Positions 44,400 through 51,905 of a DNA stretch of 64,000 nt are shown here, in pieces. Each line of letters opens with the position of its first letter. The first letter of the stretch is position 1. Both the position numbers and the translations under genes were made by a program. The notes beneath the pieces were generated by a model. The model searched no databases, was not told the origin of the DNA, and was given only the letters and a program-made list of their open reading frames with translations. The stretch is from Microbispora sp. ZYX-F-249 (GTDB lineage Bacteria > Actinomycetota > Actinomycetes > Streptosporangiales > Streptosporangiaceae). Location of the stretch: assembly GCF_039649665.1 (NCBI RefSeq), contig NZ_JBDJAW010000007.1, positions 186,001-250,000 of the forward strand, written 5' to 3'.

Positions 44400-45662
44400 G
44401 TGCCTGTTGCCCAATTGCTGGCCGCACAGGATCTGCGGCTCGACGTCAACGTCCTGGACTACGTGATCCTCGCCCTGTACTTCCTCGTGGTGCTGGGAAT
44501 CGGCTTCGCCGCCAAGCGGGCCGTACGGACGAGTCTGGACTTCTTCCTCTCGGGCCGCGCACTCCCCGCCTGGATCACCGGCCTGGCCTTCATGTCCGCC
44601 AACCTCGGCGCCACCGAGATCCTCGGCATGGCCGCCAACGGCGCGCAGTACGGCGTGATGACCGTGCACTACTACTGGCTCGGCGCGGTCCCCGCCATGG
44701 TGTTCCTCGGCATCGTGATGATGCCCTTCTACTACCGGTCGAAGGTGCACAGCGTCCCAGAGTTCATGCGCCGCAGGTTCAACGGCGCGACCCAGCTGTT
44801 CAACGCCTCGACGTTCGCCCTCGCGCAGATCCTGATCTCCGGGATCAACCTGTACGCGCTGGCGCTCGTCATGGACGCGCTGCTCGGCTGGCCGCTGTGG
44901 CTGTCCATCCTCGTGTCGGCCGTGATCGTGCTCGCGTACATCACGCTCGGCGGACTGTCCTCGGCGATCTACAACGAGGTCATGCAGTTCTTCGTGATCG
45001 TCGCCGGGCTCGTGCCGATCGTCATCATCGGCCTGACCCGGGTCGGCGGTTTCTCCGGCCTCGGGGAGAAGGTCAAGCAGAGCGTGCTCGGCGAGGGAGG
45101 CCTGCACACCTGGGCGCACACCGCCGGCACCGACAACCCGCTCCAGGCCAACTGGATCGGCCTGGTCCTCGGGCTCGGTTTCGTGCTGTCCTTCGGCTAC
45201 TGGACCACGAACTTCGCCGAGGTCCAGCGCGCGCTGTCGGCCCGCAACACCAACGCCGCCCGGCTGACCCCCATCGTCGCGGCCTACCCGAAGCTCGTCA
45301 TCCCGATCGTGACCGTCATCCCCGGCCTCGTCGCGCTCGTGCTGTTCGGCGACCTCGGCAAGGACGGCGGGCCGACGTACAACGAGGCGATCCCGCTGCT
45401 GATGGACGAGTTCCTGCCGAACGGCGTGCTCGGCATCGCGGTGACCGGACTGCTCGCCTCGTTCATGGCCGGCATGGCCGCCAACATCAGCGGCTTCAAC
45501 ACGGTCTTCACCTACGACATCTGGAAGTCGCACATCAACGGCGATCACCCGGACGAGTGGTATGTGCGGCTCGGCCGGATCGCCACCATCGGCGGCGTCA
45601 TCGGCGGCATCGGCGCGGCGTTCATCGCGGCCGGGTTCAGCAACATCATGAACTACCTCCAG
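44400..45662 (+). pseudogene. Sodium:solute symporter, 5' part, split by the integrative element
   Basis: 421 codons of an SSS-family symporter of the SGLT-like branch. It contains LDYVILALYFLVVLGIGFAAKR, then FFLSGRALPAWITGLAFMSANLGATEILGMAANGAQYG and FGYWTTNFAEVQRALSARN. Translation now continues ten codons into foreign DNA and stops at 45692, removing the last helices. The reading frame continues at 55588; joining both halves gives a 557-aa protein. The start is a GTG at 44400 behind GGGGG. While the element is integrated the product is truncated and probably inactive. Confidence 0.93.
45653..45662 (+). mobile_element. Left attachment site (attL core)
   Basis: CTACCTCCAG at the point where symporter coding ends. 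It matches CTACCTGCAG at the right edge. The wider match is TG..CTACCT.CAG, 12 of 14 bases. The crossover dinucleotide cannot be fixed without an empty site. Confidence 0.8.
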
Positions 45663-45904
45663 AACATGCAATCACGCAACTCTTTTGCATAAGGTCTCCC
45701 AGGAGCGCCAGCACGAAGGGCAGGCAACCGCGAACCGGCATCTAGCAGGGCAATCACCCGGCGAGGCACGCCGACAGGGACACCGGGCATCTGATCGTCC
45801 AGGCCGTCACGAGCCAATTCGGCGAGGACTTTCACTACAGGGTCAAGGCGGCCCGCCACGGCGGGCCGCGCCGCCGCCCGCCACGCGGCCAGCGGGCCGG
45901 GCAT
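45663..45904 (-). other. Weak ORF at the left end of the element
   Basis: An open frame begins at 45904 and its last few codons cross the left core to a stop at 45653. It reads DPVVKVLAELARDGLDDQM and then GVPRRVIALLDAGSRLPALRAG. It overlaps a strong hairpin and matches no family I know. It might be the remnant of an element gene, or chance. Confidence 0.2.
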
Positions 45905-46090
45905 GCGGCCTGGGGGCCGGTCCCGGCCCGCGCCGCAGCAGACGGCGGCACCCGCCAGACCGCAGGAGTACCCAAAGACTCCGTCACAAATGCGAGAGCA
46001 GAGAGCCGCTTCGCCTCATCAGCGAATAGCCCTCTGCTCTTTCACGAGGAGAATCGCGCTCGCGATATCCCTCCTAATGGCACTTGGGTT
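45693..46090. other. Left-end gene-free stretch of the element
   Basis: No convincing gene in 398 bp. It contains a perfect hairpin at 45848-45869 (listed separately). ORFs on both strands here have biased, Arg/Pro-rich composition and are treated as chance frames. Confidence 0.6.
45848..45869. terminator. Strong GC hairpin near the left end of the element
   Basis: GCGGCCCGCC and GGCGGGCCGC are perfect 10-bp arms around an AC dinucleotide. There is no T-tract, so it is not a textbook intrinsic terminator. It lies downstream of the minus-strand secreted-protein genes and could stop their transcripts or act as a structural site in element maintenance. Confidence 0.45.
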
Positions 46091-46543
46091 CTAGTAGATG
46101 GTCGCGGACTTTGCGGTAGCCAGTCCAGTCAGAGCGATTGTCGTGCCAGGCCCCCGCGTGCCCGTGCTGTGGGTCACGCCACCGTAGACCCAGGTACCCG
46201 ACGCGGTGTAACTGCCCGTCCTGAAAGAGGAGCGATATGGCCAGCTCCCGGTGATCGTTCCAGGCGTTCCAAAGAATCCCTGATCCGCGTAGGGAGTCTG
46301 ACCCGACTTCCAGCAAACGTCGCTGGACTGGCAGATGTTGTCATTGCTGATGGCGGGGCTTACAGGCGCTTCCACCTTCTTGATGCTGAGAACCCGACCT
46401 GTGGCGACGTCCATCGTGATGACCGTCTCCATGGCAGGCGACCCGGACGCCGAAGCGCTGGACGGTGCGGCGAGGGCCGCACACAAGCCCATTGCCACGA
46501 CGGCGGGCAGGCGAAGGTGCTTGACTACGCGCGGAACACGCAT
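46091..46543 (-). CDS. Small secreted protein, element cargo
   Basis: A 150-aa protein. The ATG at 46543 has GGGAGG five bases upstream. A Sec signal ends near SSASAS. The mature part contains TVITMDVATGRVLSIKKVEA, two cysteines (NICQSSDVCWKS) that could pair, and a Gly/Thr/Ser-rich beta-like C-terminus (GTWVYGGVTHSTGTRGPG). The motif DVATGxVxS recurs in the next gene. I recognise no family. The DNA is less GC-rich than the host. Confidence 0.65.
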   Translation of the reverse strand: MRVPRVVKHLRLPAVVAMGLCAALAAPSSASASGSPAMETVITMDVATGRVLSIKKVEAPVSPAISNDNICQSSDVCWKSGQTPYADQGFFGTPGTITGSWPYRSSFRTGSYTASGTWVYGGVTHSTGTRGPGTTIALTGLATAKSATIY

Positions 46544-46604
46544 CGATCCTCCCATTTGAGAGGGTTCTTGACATCAGAAGATCTATGCGCATTAACCCTA
46601 GTTG

Positions 46605-46865
46605 TCAAGAGATATGCGTTTCCCACCACCCGAATACCGGAAAAGTGTCACCCCGGTAGGATCCGGTGTAGTCGATGGAAGGCGGACGATTAGCAACGGA
46701 TATAACGCTTCCCGTAGCCACGTCCACCGTGATATAGGTCTGACTGTGATCCCTCGGCAGGGCACGTACACCTGCCGAGGCACTGACCGGCGTGCCAACT
46801 ATCGCGGACACGGCGATTGCCAGGAAGACGGTAATTCTTCTCTTGGCAGCTCCGGAGTTGACCAC
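46605..46865 (-). CDS. Small secreted protein, related to its neighbour
   Basis: An 86-aa protein from the GTG at 46865, chosen because GAGGAGA precedes it. The signal peptide (KRRITVFLAIAVSAIVGTPVSASA) is followed by TYITVDVATGSVISVANRPP, which matches TVITMDVATGRVLSIKK of the gene downstream. The C-terminus is short (GDTFPVFGWWETHIS), so this may be a reduced paralogue. Function unknown. Confidence 0.6.
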   Translation of the reverse strand: MVNSGAAKRRITVFLAIAVSAIVGTPVSASAGVRALPRDHSQTYITVDVATGSVISVANRPPSIDYTGSYRGDTFPVFGWWETHIS

Positions 46866-46970
46866 TGCTCTCCTCGCTTGTCGGTATCGATGACGACGTG
46901 ACGCAAAGTGCGAGTAGCAGCGTAGCGAGAACCAGGGCACGAAGCTTGCGTATGCCGCTCCACCGCAGAG

Positions 46971-47246
46971 CTACAGCCCCGCTTTTCCTCCCGTCTCGCC
47001 GCTGATGTCGGCCCACTCCTCATCGGTGACCGGCGGCATGCCCAGCATCCCGGCCGCCGCGTTCACCCCGCTTCGCGTCAGCCGCCCGCGACTGTCGATC
47101 AGCCCTTGCGGGTGTGCCCGCTCCCGCGCCACGATCACGGCAAGGGTCTCCCGCGCCCGCACCACCGTGTCACGCATCGCTGCCAATTCCTCGCTCGTCA
47201 GCTCCGGCGCGTCATCGAAGCTGGGCATGCCGAAGAAGAACACCAC
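46971..47246 (-). CDS. Small hypothetical protein of the element
   Basis: A 91-aa protein from the GTG at 47246, placed nine bases after AGGAGG; an ATG six codons in (MPSFDDAPEL) is an alternative. It is acidic and helical: LTSEELAAMRDTVVRARETLAVIVARERA, then GLIDSRGRLTRSGVNAAAGMLGMPPVTDEEWADI. I recognise no named family. Composition suggests a small soluble regulatory or partner protein. Confidence 0.6.
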   Translation of the reverse strand: MVFFFGMPSFDDAPELTSEELAAMRDTVVRARETLAVIVARERAHPQGLIDSRGRLTRSGVNAAAGMLGMPPVTDEEWADISGETGGKAGL

Positions 47247-47683
47247 GACCCCACACCTCCTGATATGCGGATCGCTTTCCGCCGCTCCGCCGCCGGCCGA
47301 ACTCGCTTCGCTCGCCCTTCGGGTGCCCAAGGGCATTCCACCGGCCGCTCCGCTCACGCTTTGCTTGGGCCTCCCCCGGCCCCTGGGCGGCTGACCGTTC
47401 CAGCTCTGGCCCTGCGGGCGGCTCCCGGATGCTGAGGGTGTGGGAGCGGCAGGTCGTGGACGGGGGCACCACGACGGCCCTACAGGACAGGCCAGGCCGG
47501 ACGATCAGGCACCGTCACGTCCGCCCAAGGGCACGGGGGAGGCAACCGGCACGGGACCGTGGCCGATCCCCGCACCGGGTTGTGCGCGCGGCGGCGCGGG
47601 ATGAGCAGGACACCAACCTGTGCCCACCCGGATGGGTCACAGGACCCTTCACCGCGTCGCCGCGCAGCTTCAAGGGGAGCCGG
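47247..47683. other. Gene-free stretch inside the element
   Basis: 437 bp between two minus-strand operons. The frames here lack ribosome sites and have Arg/Gly/Pro-biased composition. I see no strong repeat or palindrome. It should contain the promoter for the 91-aa gene. Confidence 0.5.
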
Positions 47684-48067
47684 TCAGCCGCCAGGACCAC
47701 CCGGCGTGGCAGGCTCACCCGTCCCGGTCGGCGTGGCGTCGCCGATCACATCGAACGCACCCGCCCTGACCGCCTTAACGAACAGATCCCACGTGTGCTC
47801 GCTGGTCACCAGGAACGGGGAAGAGGTGACGATCCCGGCGTTCCACAGGTCGCCGATCGTGACCGTGATCTCCTCGTCCTCCCGCTGCGGAACGAACCGG
47901 CCCGCCTTCACCGCGCCGACGAAACGGGACCACCGGCCGAGACTGAGACGGACGAACCCGTGCGAGGCGTCGATCGGATCACGCACGTACACCACCTGTC
48001 CGCGCGCCTGATACTCCACCTCCAGGCCCTCATACACCCCTACGCCAGCAGGGCCGTTCACGGTCAC
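47684..48067 (-). CDS. DUF397-like protein
   Basis: A 127-aa protein. VVYVRDPIDASHGFVRLSLGRWSRFVGAVKAGRF resembles the core of DUF397 (VRDSK.PDGP.L.F....W..F...VK.GEFD), and a second, looser copy, HTWDLFVKAVRAGAFD, follows. Its GTG overlaps the TGA of the upstream gene (GTGA, 48064-48067). It is last in a three-gene operon with a methyltransferase. The DUF397 link is a pattern match by eye. Confidence 0.6.
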   Translation of the reverse strand: MTVNGPAGVGVYEGLEVEYQARGQVVYVRDPIDASHGFVRLSLGRWSRFVGAVKAGRFVPQREDEEITVTIGDLWNAGIVTSSPFLVTSEHTWDLFVKAVRAGAFDVIGDATPTGTGEPATPGGPGG

Positions 48068-48486
48068 GAGTCGTCCCCCCTCGCTGCCGAGGCATTCGCC
48101 CTCGCCCGGCTCCCGGCCCGGCCGACCCTCGCCACGGTCAACGCCTCCCGGCGCACCTGACGCACCCGGCCGCCGACCCGCCGTGCCGCCGTCTCCACCG
48201 CCGAGGCAGGACACGAGGTGTAGACGCGGCGCCCTTCCGGCGACATCTGTCCCGTCCACCATCGGAAGCGCCAGCCCTGCGAACCGTCCTCCACCCAGAC
48301 GTTCACCCGCCCGGCCGCCGTCACCAGCGCCAGCCCGAACCCCGCACCGACCGTTGCCGAAATCCCGGCATGGCTCAGCTCCTCGCGTAACCGGCCCGCC
48401 AGCACCGCAGCAGGAGACGCCGGGGAGCCCTCAGCGGGAGCCGGGACGGCGGCAGGGGCGACCTTTGCGGACGTGTCCTCATTCAC
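48064..48486 (-). CDS. Small hypothetical protein coupled to the methyltransferase
   Basis: A 140-aa protein. VLAGRLREELSHAGISATVGAGFGLALV, then VNVWVEDGSQGWRFRWWTGQMSPEGRRVYTSCPA and an Arg-rich tail. The WRFRWWTG pattern recurs in small actinobacterial proteins found near DUF397/XRE genes, as I remember. GTG start overlaps the methyltransferase stop and its own stop overlaps the next start, so all three are translated in a chain. Confidence 0.6.
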   Translation of the reverse strand: MNEDTSAKVAPAAVPAPAEGSPASPAAVLAGRLREELSHAGISATVGAGFGLALVTAAGRVNVWVEDGSQGWRFRWWTGQMSPEGRRVYTSCPASAVETAARRVGGRVRQVRREALTVARVGRAGSRARANASAARGDDS

Positions 48487-49310
48487 CGCTTGACCCCCAC
48501 CCCGCCGAAGCACGGCACATCCGGGTCCAGCCGCGTGGATAGGACCAGCTCATCCGGCCGCCACCGCCGCACGTTCACCAGGCCCGGCGGCACCAGCTCC
48601 AGCCCATCGAAGAACCGCGCCACCTCATCGAAGGTTCGGGGCACCACCGGAGCGTTCGCCCGGTCATACGGCTTGGCCGCCGTCGCCAGCTCCGGGCGAT
48701 GCTCGATATGCGAGACCACCAGGAACGACCCCGGAGCCATCGCATCCACCAGCGCCCGCACCGCCCCATAGGGGTCCTCATGGTCGGGAACGAAGTGCAG
48801 CACCGCCACCAGCAGCACCGCCACCGGCCGCGACAGGTCCAACAGGGAGCGCACCTCCGGATCGGTCAGGATGTCACCCGGCTTGCGCACATCCCCGAGA
48901 ACGACCCTCGTCCGCTCGTCCGTCGCCAGCAGCGCCCGCGCATGCGACAGCACCACCGGATCGTTATCGACGTACACCACCCGAGCGGCGGCATTGGCGC
49001 GCTGGGCAACCTGATGAACGTTGTCCCGTGTCGGCAGGCCTGCCCCGATGTCGAGGAACTGACCGATCCCCGCCTCACCAGCGAGGAACCGCACCACCCG
49101 GCCGAGAAACGCGCGATTTCCCCGCGCGACCTCCCGCGTGACCGGGGCAGCCGCGATAACCCGTTCGGCCGCCTCCCGATCAGCGGCGAAGTTGTCCTTA
49201 CCGCCGAGGTAGTAGTCATACATCCGCGCCACGTTCGGCGTACGGATGTCGATGCCGGCGATCCCCCCACCAGGTAGCGCCTGTGATGCCAGGTTTCGGC
49301 CGGTCGTCAT
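48483..49310 (-). CDS. SAM-dependent methyltransferase (DUF574/Methyltransf_19 type)
   Basis: A 275-aa enzyme. IDIRTPNVARMYDYYLGGKDNFAADREAAE (residues 19-48) is the family N-terminus, GQFLDIGAGLPTRDNVHQVAQ is SAM motif I, and VVYVDNDPVVLSHARALL is motif II. VLLVAVLHFVPDHEDPY follows. These methyltransferases are very numerous in actinomycetes with unknown substrates. ATG at 49310 has GGGGGGAG upstream. It is divergent from the XRE/beta-domain regulator and opens a three-gene operon. Confidence 0.9.
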   Translation of the reverse strand: MTTGRNLASQALPGGGIAGIDIRTPNVARMYDYYLGGKDNFAADREAAERVIAAAPVTREVARGNRAFLGRVVRFLAGEAGIGQFLDIGAGLPTRDNVHQVAQRANAAARVVYVDNDPVVLSHARALLATDERTRVVLGDVRKPGDILTDPEVRSLLDLSRPVAVLLVAVLHFVPDHEDPYGAVRALVDAMAPGSFLVVSHIEHRPELATAAKPYDRANAPVVPRTFDEVARFFDGLELVPPGLVNVRRWRPDELVLSTRLDPDVPCFGGVGVKR

Positions 49311-49488
49311 TCTGCTCCCCCCTGTTGCCTCGGTCGTGACGCTTTTCGGTACGCCCCAATGTGCGGGACGTAGCGCCGCCACTCCACCCAGTCAGCAAGT
49401 GAAGAGTTCCGACAGAAACTCCCTGTCTCACAGGGAGTTATCGCGCTATCGTCGTGATCAGTAACCCCAGCCAGCAGAAGGATCGTCG

Positions 49489-50562
49489 ATGACCAAGCAA
49501 TCAGCAGGAGGCAAGGCCCGTAGCATCCGCCAAGAGCAACTTACGCTGACCGAATCCCTGAGACGGGATGGCAAAACGTGGCAAGAGATCGCGCACGTCG
49601 TCATGCACACATACGGTGTCAACGCTCGCGTCGCCTTCCGATTGGCGCACGGCTGGACACAATCCCAGGCAGCCGAGGAGTGGACACGCCTCTGGCCCAC
49701 CGACCCCAAGACCTTCAAGAACTTCTCATATTGGGAGCAATGGCCGGGCAAGAGCGGCTATACGCCATCCCTTGACGTGCTTACGAAGCTCGCGCAACTC
49801 TATCAATGCCACGTCGCCGACCTGCTGATTGACTGCCAAGATTTCCGCAAACTTGACCCCGCACATAATTCCCAGGAATACCAGGATGCAATACCTCGTC
49901 TTCTTATTCCAGCACAGCATCACGGAAATTTACCTTCGAAAGGCGAAAATTCAATGGAAGCCGCAGATCTGATCAATTATGTACGGGACGCAGATATTCA
50001 GAATCTCGCGCGATCGGTAGCGGCATGGAGCAACAAATTCGAATCCGAAGAGACTCGCCGTTCCGTACTGTTAAAGCTTAGTGCCGGTCTATCGCTCGCG
50101 GCCGCCAATCCCATAATCACGCTGTTGGACGAGGGAACTTCTTCCAATCCTGCCGCAATCGACCTATCCGGGATCTGGCTCAGTACCTACACCTACTACA
50201 GCTCAGGACGAAGGCGCGAGTACAGCGAGAATCACTATGTAGTGATCAGGCATCACAACGACAACATGGACGGCCAAAGCCTCGCAAATAAGGCAGAGTC
50301 CGACCTGAGGCTCCGTTTAACAACGGCAGGGCTTGTTGTCACAGGAACGTGGACGGAGCGCACATCGCCCAACGGTTATTACAGGGGAGCAAGCTACCAC
50401 GGCACGATCCAGATGCTTGCCAGTCCAACAGGAGACAGTATGAGCGGCAAATGGGTGGGCTTCAGCAAGAACTTTAGTATAAATAGCGGAAACTGGGAGC
50501 TACAGCTCGTAGATAAATCAACTTCCAAGCGCACGCAGCAGCAATATCACCTGAAAGTGTAG
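49489..50562 (+). CDS. XRE-like regulator with beta-rich C-terminal domain
   Basis: A 357-aa protein. Residues 44-115 form a long [22 protein letters not shown], then [15 protein letters not shown] and [20 protein letters not shown] linker region (150-222) with [14 protein letters not shown] follows. Residues 225-350 form a separate beta-rich unit: [63 protein letters not shown] and GNWELQLV, suggestive of a small barrel. The second half is visibly AT-rich compared with host genes. It may sense a ligand or protein and control the divergent operon. The C-terminal fold is an inference. Confidence 0.75.
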   Translation: MTKQSAGGKARSIRQEQLTLTESLRRDGKTWQEIAHVVMHTYGVNARVAFRLAHGWTQSQAAEEWTRLWPTDPKTFKNFSYWEQWPGKSGYTPSLDVLTKLAQLYQCHVADLLIDCQDFRKLDPAHNSQEYQDAIPRLLIPAQHHGNLPSKGENSMEAADLINYVRDADIQNLARSVAAWSNKFESEETRRSVLLKLSAGLSLAAANPIITLLDEGTSSNPAAIDLSGIWLSTYTYYSSGRRREYSENHYVVIRHHNDNMDGQSLANKAESDLRLRLTTAGLVVTGTWTERTSPNGYYRGASYHGTIQMLASPTGDSMSGKWVGFSKNFSINSGNWELQLVDKSTSKRTQQQYHLKV

Positions 50563-50564
50563 CG

Positions 50565-51482
50565 TCAAATCGGCCCCGTGATGACCGCGACGATCGTAGT
50601 CCCAGGCTCAAATATCCGCCGCTCCACTAAATCAAAAATGCCGTACATCATCTTCCCGACGTAGAGCCAGTCCAGGCATAGCCCATGTCGCTCTTCGAAG
50701 TCTTTGATGAACAACCAGAGTTCCGGCTTCGTCTTCGCGTATCCGCCGAAGTGATAATCTAGGTTGATTCGCCATCTGCCTTGTGGGCCACCGTAAGCGC
50801 CTTCTTGCAGATGCAGTACATCATTGTTCAGCCAGTCGGCTCCCTTGAGCACTGCAAACCCGATTGCTTCCTGCTTGCCACGAAGGCCAGCGGCGATACC
50901 TGCGAGCGTGCCACCCGTCCCACAGGGGCAGCAGATGAAATCAAAGTCTTGTGTTATCTCGTTGGGGATCTCGGCGCATCCCTGCAATGCAAGCTCGTTA
51001 CTTCCGCCCTCGGGAATGAGATAGAAGTCCCCAAATCGCTCACGGAGAGACTCTATCACCTCGCTCTCATTTTTCCTTCGGTACGTCTGACGGTCCATGT
51101 AGTCCAAGAGCATTCCGTGTTCAACCGCATAGGCTAGCAGGGGGTTTAGGGGGAGATGCTTCTCGCCTCGAATGATCCCGACGGTTTGCAATCCAAAGAA
51201 GAAGCCTGCCGCAGCCGTCGCTCGGATGTGATTGGAGTAAGCACCACCGAACGTCAGTAGCTGTTTATAACCGCGCCGCCGGGCGGCTTGTATGTTGTAC
51301 TTCAGCTTCCGCCATTTATTGCCGGAGATATCCGGATTGATAAGATCATCGCGCTTCAGTAATAGGCGCACTCCTCGCGCTTCAAGGCGAGAATCCATCA
51401 GCTCCTCTACCGGCGAAGGCAGCCGAAACAGCGAGCCGATATTCTCGGCCCCGTCCGGCCAATCAGTCGTGTCGCCGCTCAT
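50565..51482 (-). CDS. ACC deaminase/D-cysteine desulfhydrase-like PLP enzyme
   Basis: A 305-aa fold-type-II PLP enzyme. LFRLPSPVEEL, then LLLKRDDLINPDISGNKWRKLKYNI carries the PLP lysine (SGNKWRK), and TFGGAYSNHIRATAAAG is the substrate loop. CPCGTGGTLAGIAAGL binds the phosphate. The family includes 1-aminocyclopropane-1-carboxylate deaminases and D-cysteine desulfhydrases; which reaction applies cannot be told. No good ribosome site precedes the ATG at 51482, so the start is uncertain. It is element cargo with lower GC than the host and may come from a different source. Confidence 0.82.
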   Translation of the reverse strand: MSGDTTDWPDGAENIGSLFRLPSPVEELMDSRLEARGVRLLLKRDDLINPDISGNKWRKLKYNIQAARRRGYKQLLTFGGAYSNHIRATAAAGFFFGLQTVGIIRGEKHLPLNPLLAYAVEHGMLLDYMDRQTYRRKNESEVIESLRERFGDFYLIPEGGSNELALQGCAEIPNEITQDFDFICCPCGTGGTLAGIAAGLRGKQEAIGFAVLKGADWLNNDVLHLQEGAYGGPQGRWRINLDYHFGGYAKTKPELWLFIKDFEERHGLCLDWLYVGKMMYGIFDLVERRIFEPGTTIVAVITGPI

Positions 51483-51905
51483 AATGGTCACAATAATGCG
51501 CGCTCCGGGTGCTGGGCAGCCCCGTCCCGTCTGTCTTCCACAGGGGAGTCGAGCCGGACGGGACGCTCGCTGTGTGCCGATCCGGTGCATCAGCGCAAAG
51601 GATCTCTCCGTAGCCCTGCACCCGCCGCCCGATTGTCCGGGGCGAGCGGAACCTGTCAAGCACGGCCGTGTACGCCGGACAACCGCCCACGCTGGAAGGT
51701 CACCGGCTGAGGGACGCATCAAGCCGTGCTTGACAGAACCCGCCCGCAGTCCCGGAGGGGGCAGCTAGCGGGAGCAGGGAGAAGACCGGCGCGAGCGCGG
51801 ACACCGTGCCCGCCGTGGTGCCGCCGGCCCAACCGCTTCGCGGCCCCTTCGGGGTGCTTTCGCATTGCGCCGACCGCACCACTCCCGCACGCGCATTACC
51901 CCCGA
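51483..51905. other. Structured non-coding stretch beside rep
   Basis: No gene found in 423 bp downstream of the rep gene. It holds the nested inverted repeats at 51633-51736 listed separately. A replication or transfer origin for the element is a possible content. Confidence 0.5.
51633..51736. repeat. Nested inverted repeats, candidate origin structure
   Basis: Two inverted-repeat pairs interlock. TTGTCCGG (51633-51640) pairs with CCGGACAA (51675-51682). CTGTCAAGCACGGC (51653-51666) pairs perfectly over 14 bp with GCCGTGCTTGACAG (51723-51736). Inside lies the 10-bp palindrome CACGGCCGTG (51661-51670). This lies between the PLP gene and the 3' end of rep. Such foldable DNA is common at single-strand or double-strand origins and nick sites of rolling-circle elements; both long arms also read TTGACA. 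Function is inferred from position only. Confidence 0.55.

Noticed and set aside
45685-46029. A 114-codon plus-strand frame at the left end of the element
   Set aside because: Composition dominated by Arg, Gln, Pro and His, no ribosome site, and it spans a strong hairpin.
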